Assembly (NCBI GenBank): GCA_019671005.1
Contig: CM033725.1
Span: 35,052,678-35,116,677, forward strand
DNA: 64,000 nt
Origin: Hibiscus mutabilis
Taxonomy: Eukaryota > Streptophyta > Magnoliopsida > Malvales > Malvaceae
Direction: 5' to 3'
Made by a program: the position numbers and the translations under genes. The first letter of the stretch is position 1. Each line of letters begins with the position of its first letter. Shown piece by piece: positions 57,946 through 64,000 of the stretch. The notes beneath the pieces are model-generated. The model was not told where the DNA came from. It saw only the letters and a list, made by a program, of their open reading frames with translations, and searched no databases.

Positions 57946-58479
57946 GTACCAAACTATAGTATTATAAATAAACCCCACAAGGCTAGATCCGCATAGCCGA
58001 AATTCATAAAAAAGTAATTAAAAACTACTTTTTATCATATTTATATGTGAATATAAATTAGTTCAAAAAAATATGAATATAAATAGTTTATCTTAAAAGC
58101 GATTCAAAAGTTGATCCTGTGATCTAGTTCTTACGATCCGAGGTAGGTGGACAAGCACTATACTTTTTTTTTTTAGATATAGGACAAGCACTATACTAAA
58201 AGCATGGATCCTAAAAACAAAATATATAAACCATGGACCGCTTATTAAAAAAAGATTACCTTAGAATTGATTTAAACCCATCACTCAGAAATTATTGTCA
58301 ATAATCTTAGGTAAGTTTTATTGTTTGAAAACAGTTTTTTAAGTCGAAAGTTCTTGTACACTAAAAATAAGAAATAATGGTGCTAAAAATAACTTTCAGA
58401 ATAAAAAGTATTATTTTAAAATAAATTATTTATTTAATTTAATAATGCTTAAGAGATAAGTGCCCATGAAGTAAATTTG
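57946..58479. other. AT-rich noncoding DNA with a tiny poly-T insert
   Basis: No gene. Direct repeats GGACAAGCACTATAC (58149-58163 and 58182-58196) flank 18 bp made of poly-T plus AGATATA, consistent with an extremely 5'-truncated retroposon on the minus strand. Confidence 0.6.
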
Positions 58480-59154
58480 TTGAGTTGATCAATCGATGAA
58501 TAATAGCCAAGAGGGGGAGAGAATTGGAAATTTAAGAATGGTGGAAGCAAATTGCAAAAAGAGAGAAAATTTGCAACATGATTTATAGTGGTTCAACCTT
58601 CTAAACAAGGTTTACATTCACTACCTTAGCTACCACACTAAGGATTTCACAAATTCACAAATTTGTCTTTTCTTTTAGGCCAAAGGAGATAACATCACAA
58701 AATCACCCAGACTTATACCCCAAAGTCTAGTGACACCTTTCCTAAAATTCAGTACAAATAATAAAACTTTGAGAATCCTCAAAAGGTGATTGCAAAAAAT
58801 TTAGCTCACTAAAACTCCAACACTTGGTAAAAAGAAAATTACGATAAGCTCACACAAGTATGTACAAGATTTTACAATGAAAGCTCTCAAAAACTTTGGA
58901 TTTTTGCTTGAATGCTTTGTAATGGTTGTCTTGTTGTTGAAGAAGCTTTGGAGACTTGTTTTTATACCCTCTCATTGATTTCCAACTGTTTGGGTGTTGG
59001 GAATTGAATATAGTCGTTGGGAAATGTTGTTTGGCAACTATAGGTATCGGTACACGAGCTTCAGTACTGGTACTTGACTAAAGAAGAAATAGTCATTAGT
59101 ATTACAGGGCGTACCAGTACGCGGGGTCGTGTATCGGTATGAAGTAAGGGGTAC
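58480..59154 (-). repeat. Copia LTR fragment related to 27640-28922
   Basis: Shares TGGTTCAACCTTCTAA, AAGGTTTACAT and TATACCCTCTCATTGATTTC phrases with the Copia 5' LTR, plus paired GTACCAGTACGC/GTATCGGTA palindromes at its right end. It is interrupted at 59155 by another LTR. Confidence 0.75.
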
Positions 59155-60148
59155 TGTAACACCTCAAAAATCGGTCTAATTGGAATTGGGTTCCAGCAAT
59201 CGGAAACCCTACATTGAAAAGGTCCAAATATTGCAATGACTCTGACCGTATGGTCAATTACATTGATATTGGACTCTAACTGAGTCAAATTAAGGACCTT
59301 AATGAATACATTGAAACTTTTTCTGGTGACTAAATTGTGAAAATTGTATGTTTAGAGGACAAAAGTATAAGTTTCAAAAGACGAAGGACTACCTTAATAA
59401 TTTCTCCAAAAGTTGGGTGAGTCACCTACTTGCTTCTTTGAAGCCACGTGAAATGACCATCTTTTTCCATAAAAGATGACAATTTGTTGAAGGCAATTAT
59501 GAATGCCTTAAAATTAGAAAAGAAAAGGATAAAGAAAGGGATATATTATTATAAAATAAGCTTACCTTCCATTGAGGGAAACCTCCATCGGATATGTCCC
59601 GAACCAAGATAGAGTGTTTAGAACACTTGAACCATTACCATATAGTAAAAACTCCCCACAGAGACTTCTATCACTTATTGTCTTCATCCTTTTTTTTCAA
59701 GTTTAAAACTCACACCTCCATTGTTGTCTTCCCCAAACTCTCAAGCAAACGCCTCTATTGATAAGCTCTTGATAGCTTAAGCTTTACTTGATCCATTGAT
59801 TCCATTGAATAGCTATCGGTTTGGGTAAGTTAAACCCCAATCTATTGTTCAATTCTATGGATAATTAGGGATTAATTTCAAGTTGATGTGGTAACCTCAA
59901 AAAAATTGTACCTATACTTCTTAAGTTTAAATCCATGGAAATCAAATAGCTAATAGCTATGTCAAGCTTAAATATTGATTTCGATATTGATTACACTGAT
60001 TTTAACACCTTTTCTTGTTTCAACCTATATCAAGAGCTGGAGATGGACCATCTCCAACTAAAGCTAGGAACAAAACAATAAAAATTTGAGAGTCGTAGGA
60101 GCTTCAAAAAACAAGGTGAGTTTAGTTAGAGTCTCGGGAATAGGTTTA
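59155..60148 (+). repeat. Truncated gypsy LTR fragment
   Basis: Starts TGTAACACCTC, a typical gypsy LTR start, inside the Copia LTR fragment. It ends near 60148, where integrase sequence of E2 begins. No terminal CA or primer site is seen at that junction, so the 3' part is lost. No gene is present. Confidence 0.6.
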
Positions 60149-60971
60149 CCCTAAAGCCTTAAACGACCACATGTTCATCTTAGTAGCTATTGACTACTTC
60201 ACAAAATGGGTAGAAACAACCTCATACGCGAATGTCACAAGGTCGGTTGTTTGCAAATTTTTGAAAAAAGAGATCATTTATCGCTATGGCTTACCGGAGA
60301 GAATCATCACCGAAAATGCATCCAATTTTAATAACAAGATGATATATGGGGTTTGTGAGCAGTTCTAGATCAAACACCACAATTCGGTAACATATCGCCC
60401 AAAGATGAATGAGGCTGTTGAAGCTGCAAATAAGAACATCAAGAAAGTAGTCGCAAAGATGGCTGACACTTACACTGATTGGCATGAGAAGTTGCCATTC
60501 GCATTGTATGCTTATAGAACAGCTATACGAACTTCCATTGGGGTAACACCGTTCTTATTGGTATATGGAATGGAGGCTGTGCTGCCAATTGAAGTTGAAA
60601 TCCCTTCACTCCGTATTTTGATAGAGGCAAAACTAGAGGAGGCCGAATGGATTCAAGCAAGATATGACCAGTTAAACCTCATTGATGAAAAGAGGTTGAA
60701 AGCAATTTGCCACGACCAGATGTTTCAAAAAAGAATGATACGAGCATATGACAAGAAGGTCCACCCGCTGAAGTTTAGGGAAGGGGATATCATGCTAAAG
60801 AAGATGTCGTCAATCCAAAAGGATTTGCAAGGAAAATGGGCACCTAATTGGGAAGGGCCATATGTGGTATCAAAAACTTTTGATGGAGGGGCGCTAATTT
60901 TGGCTGAAATGGGTAGAGACGAGCTCAAGAATTCGGTAAATTCTGATTCAGTCAAGAAATATTACGCATGA
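60149..60971 (+). pseudogene. E2 integrase fragment (second Tat/Ogre-like element)
   Basis: The core starts near HMFILVAIDYFTKWVE, so the zinc region and first catalytic Asp are missing. The second catalytic Asp is Glu here (ITENASN, codon 60312-60314) and the Glu is kept (EAVEAANKN). A TAG at 60366 interrupts EQF/IKHHNS. The C terminus has NWEGPYVV and ends VNSDSVKKYYA, closely parallel to E1 at 18876. It joins the LTR fragment at about 60149 by deletion or rearrangement. Confidence 0.9.
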
Positions 60972-62105
60972 ATTGAAGAAAAAAATCAAAAGCAAAAACC
61001 CGTAAAAAGCGCTCAAAAAGAAAAAAAAAGAAAAAAAAGAAGAAAGAAAAAAGAGAAAGAAAAAAAGAAAGAAAAAAAAAGAGAAAAATGGAGGGTTCAA
61101 GATCAAAACCCGCAAAGGGCGGCTTGAACTATGGAAACCAACAAATAATCCCTTAAGAGGCCTGGCTATTCGAAAGGAATTTCATATCTTCATTCATCGT
61201 TGTAGTGGACGGAATTTTCTCGACAAAGGCATCACTCGAGGTTGTTTCGAGGAAAGTTCGGGCCTTTGATATCTGGATACTTGTATTTTGACCCATCTTT
61301 TGTACTTTTCTTTCATGTTTGCCACAAAATTAATGAAATTCTTCTTTTAAGCCTTTCTTCTTTGAATGTTCTCCTTTACATGAACGTCTTGTATTTGCAT
61401 TAAGGATCATTTTGGTTTAGACATCATTAAAATATGCAAGAGATTTTTATGTATTACTCTGGAAATGATTTAAGAATATAGGGACTATGACATGGTTCCT
61501 TGTTAAGCCTCGAATATTGGGCATTTATGATCAGGGGCAATTGATACCCAACAGCTTTGATAATAAGCCTGGTAAAGAAAAAGGTTAAAATACAGTATTA
61601 TTCAGAGATGTTTTACGGGAATTCATGAAGATCCTCAAAGGGCCTTGTCATACACAATATCGCTTGAAACTCACTCACACAATACTGATGTATCAACTAC
61701 AATAATAGTTGAATATGCGAAAGAGTATGATAAAGCAGACACAATTGAAGAAGCCAGTTCTTCCATTAGGAGTACAAGATCACTGGACTAAATGAGAAAA
61801 TATCCAAAGATTAAATGTTTTTCAATAAGCAAAGAGGTACAAAGAATGGGAATGGTGAAAAAGAAAACTACCATTCAAAGATTGGTGAAGCAGAAGACGA
61901 CCATTTGATGAAGCAAAGAGACACTAAGAATGTGAACGACAAAGTAGAGACAATGAAGATAGCCGTTTGTCTAGATTAAAACAAGTTGAGAAAGAGATTA
62001 AAACTTAGCATTCATTCATGTTTTAGACATCCTCAGGGGCATGTGCATCATAATTGCATCATATTGCAGGTATGCAGAAACTTTTAAGCAAAAGAACCCA
62101 CCTAT
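60972..62105 (+). other. E2 3' noncoding region
   Basis: After integrase comes a long A/G tract (61010-61090). A two-stem hairpin follows at 61095-61129, with outer arms GTTCAAG and CTTGAAC, inner CCC/GGG and a 5' AAAA bulge, matching the motif in E1. The remainder to 62105 shows no gene. It lies where E1 has 18877-19863. Confidence 0.65.
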
Positions 62106-62437
62106 CTGTTTAGGCATAAGGAGAATGGAACTGTGCTCATCTATTCGGGCACATGGAGAATAGAACCCGTCTATTCGTTCAGGCATATGGAGAATGGTAT
62201 TGTGCTCATCTATTCAGGCATATGGAGAATAGAACCCGTCTATCCATTCAGGCATAAGGATAATGGAACCCAGCTCAACATTTAGGCATATGGAGAATAG
62301 AACTCGTCTATCCATTTAGAAAAAAAGAGAATGGAACCAGCCTATGTATTCAGGCATTTGGAGAATAGAACCGCCTATCTATTCGGGCATTTGGAGAATA
62401 GAACCTTCCTACTCGTTCGAGCATCAAGAGAATAGAG
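62106..62437 (+). repeat. E2 tandem hairpin array (10 units, period 34)
   Basis: Ten units have an 11-nt core AGGCATATGGA or a variant, starting at 62112, 62147, 62181, 62216, 62250, 62284, 62318, 62352, 62385 and 62419. Flanking arms pair: CTATTC/GAATAG (62141, 62210, 62379), TCCATT/AATGGA (62243) and TCCATTT/GAATGGA (62311). Units with cores 62284, 62352 and 62419 pair less well. Position equals that of the E1 array, but sequence, loop length and period differ. Confidence 0.75.
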
Positions 62438-62479
62438 TTGAATGGCAAATTGGTAAATGGTGAAAATTAGTGCCACCTA

Positions 62480-62527
62480 TTCTTTGCTATATCCATGTTT
62501 CACTGGAATAAGCAAAGAAGGAGCAGC
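62480..62527 (+). other. E2 polypurine tract in the arm of a hairpin
   Basis: AGCAAAGAAGGAGCAGC precedes the LTR. AGCAAAGAA (62511-62519) pairs with TTCTTTGCT (62480-62488); an inner stem TCCA (62492-62495) with TGGA (62504-62507) closes an 8-nt loop, with AT/AT pairs and single bulges between. Equivalent to 20580-20624 in E1. Confidence 0.78.
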
Positions 62528-64000
62528 TGTTGTTACTAATTTTTACCCTTTTTTAGAAAAAAATAATAATAAAAAATAATGATAATATAAAAAGAAAAAA
62601 ATATAATAAAAAACTTTCAAAAAATAAATAATAACGAATAATAATCGTCTGAATAAAACTCATCTCCAAAAAAATAATAAATAATGGACCCTTTTCTTTA
62701 GAGTAAAAATATATATAATAATAAACCCATCTTTTTAAAATAATAAAAGAAGAAAAAGGGGTTCATAAGGCCCATGTATGATAAATAAATAATTAACCCA
62801 TTTTTAAGGGTCCATTTAAATAAAACCCAAAATAATAAATAAAAATCTATTTTAATTCAAGGGGCCCAAACTAACCCATTTATCTTGTTTTTTTTCCAGG
62901 TTTATTCGAGACCGTTGGATGTAGGAGTGAAATAATGGATGACTTGGATCGAATAAAGAAAAGAAAGGGGAAAAGGGGAGAGCCCGCGCAGCCACGCACC
63001 AGTGCGTGCGCTGTTCGCGCGCGGGATCGTCTCCCCCAAATCCCCAACCAAAATGGCTAGCCTAGCTGTCGATGTTAATCTCGCCGCCCCTGGGCCACAA
63101 TGGCCTGCTGTGGTTGGTGCCGGTCGACTCGCCTCGGCCGGCTGAATCCAATGTTGCCGACCCCATCCCTTGCCGTCGTCAGTAGCTCATCAATTGAAGG
63201 GGAAAAGGGTTCGAACCCTAATTTAATTTGGGGGGAAAATCTCCCAAATTGGAGCCAAATCAGATAAAATTCGGGATGAAATTCAACAAGTCAAAGGATT
63301 TCTGATCAGATTGGATGATTTTATAGGACGAAATGGGGATTTTGTCCCCAATTTTCCTTGAATCCCAATCCCCCAAACCCTATAAATAGTGCCCAATTTC
63401 CCATTGTTCAACACACAACAAAAATTCATCCGAAAATACTTGCTGGAATTTGTTCGAGTTTTGAGCTGCTCCGGTTCGATTTTTTTTTGAAGAAGCAAGC
63501 TTTTTCCGGTGGCAGTTGGAATCGGTTCAAGAAGAAGAAGCTTGCAAATTCTCTACTTGCGGTATAATTTTCTTTTCTTCTCTTTACATTTCGAATTTGT
63601 TTTTTTTCTTGTTAAATTTTTGTTCATTTTTTAGGTTGCATTTAGATGTTGGGAGCTTGAATCTTTTGTTTTGGGTTTTTTTCTTCATTTTTGTTGATCT
63701 TTTGATTCGAAAAATAATAATAATCTTTCAAAAAACATAGTAAATAATTTGTTTTTCAACTTTGTTCATGTTTTTACAATGGAAATTTGTTGGATCTGTC
63801 ATTCTAAAAAAAACCAAAAATAATGTTGTTGAGATAAATTTTTTTTAAAACAAACAAAAAATAATAAAACAAGTTTATTTTAAAAAGGAGTTTTTTTAAA
63901 ATATAAAAAAGTTTTAACTTTCAAAAAAAATATACAAAGCTTTCAAAATCTAAAAAGAATAACTTTTTACTCTTTTAATAAAGAAAAAAAGTAAGTGAAG
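62528..64000 (+). repeat. E2 LTR, cut by the window edge
   Basis: Begins TGTTGTTACTAATTTTTACCC right after the polypurine tract, a variant of the E1 LTR start. It continues through AT-rich DNA, a GC-richer block (62980-63200) and a TATA box to the window end. ORFs in it lack recognisable domains. Confidence 0.8.
63381..63388 (+). promoter_or_regulatory. TATA box of the E2 LTR
   Basis: CCCTATAAATAGTGCCC is a textbook plant TATA box. The transcript start would be about 30 bp downstream, near TTCAACACACAAC (from 63407), so the U3/R border lies about 880 bp into the LTR. Confidence 0.75.

Noticed and set aside
51527..60148. E2 as the 3' half of the element whose 5' LTR is at 51527
   Set aside because: The LTR at 51527 has an iMet primer site and chromovirus-like pol, while E2 integrase is Tat-type without chromodomain and its own LTR starts differently at 62528.
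63283..63740. Overlapping ORFs at the right edge as a host gene
   Set aside because: They overlap the TATA box and leader of the E2 LTR, have no domain and contradict each other in strand.

Overview
The window is a retrotransposon-dense stretch of a flowering-plant nuclear genome. I see no intact host protein-coding gene. Recognisable protein sequence is almost all LTR-retrotransposon gag/pol, AT-rich noncoding DNA fills the gaps, and two stretches resemble degenerate telomere repeat. The ORF1 and pol sequences of the large element at 5496-23687 resemble, from memory, Tat/Ogre-type elements common in Malvaceae (cotton and relatives). That host assignment is recall, not a search result.

Left third (1-28922): an old minus-strand Ty1/Copia element (5' LTR about 27640-28922, gag 27615 downward, RNase H ending at 936) is split by three later insertions. 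These are a Copia-type LTR whose end lies at 935, a 3.9-kb solo LTR (1477-5392, TSD GCATG), and an 18.2-kb Tat/Ogre-like Ty3/Gypsy element here called E1 (5496-23687, TSD ATCTY). E1 has two ~3-kb LTRs, an extra ORF1 before gag, gag, protease, a G-patch-like linker, a probable intron, RT, two RNase H domains and an integrase with a D-x60-D-x35-E triad. All of its reading frames carry stops or frameshifts, so it is not autonomous now.

Middle (28923-37223): a decayed chromovirus integrase plus chromodomain, a tRNA-derived SINE, a hAT-like element holding a Mutator-like inverted-repeat element (TSD TATTAGTTA) with tRNA-like sequences in both arms, and a probable MULE end with a candidate captured exon. 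Then (37224-47052) a minus-strand Tekay/Del-like chromovirus with iMet primer site and chromodomain, its right LTR truncated. From 47053 to 51526 there are small inverted-repeat elements and telomere-like DNA.

Right third (51527-64000): a 4-kb gypsy LTR with primer site and wrecked pol, a hAT MITE (57407-57945), fragments of a Copia and a gypsy LTR, and the 3' half of a second Tat/Ogre-like element (E2: integrase from about 60149, LTR from 62528 running off the edge).

The most interesting signal is RNA structure in E1 and E2. Each carries a tandem array of short hairpins between integrase and polypurine tract (14 units of about 46 nt in E1; 10 units of 34 nt in E2). Loops are constant while stem bases change on both sides together. 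Each also has a hairpin whose 3' arm forms the start of the polypurine tract, and a two-stem hairpin motif just after integrase. E1 further has two covarying leader hairpins with the same 8-nt loop. Tandem repeats in this part of Tat elements are known; I do not recall this paired architecture being described.
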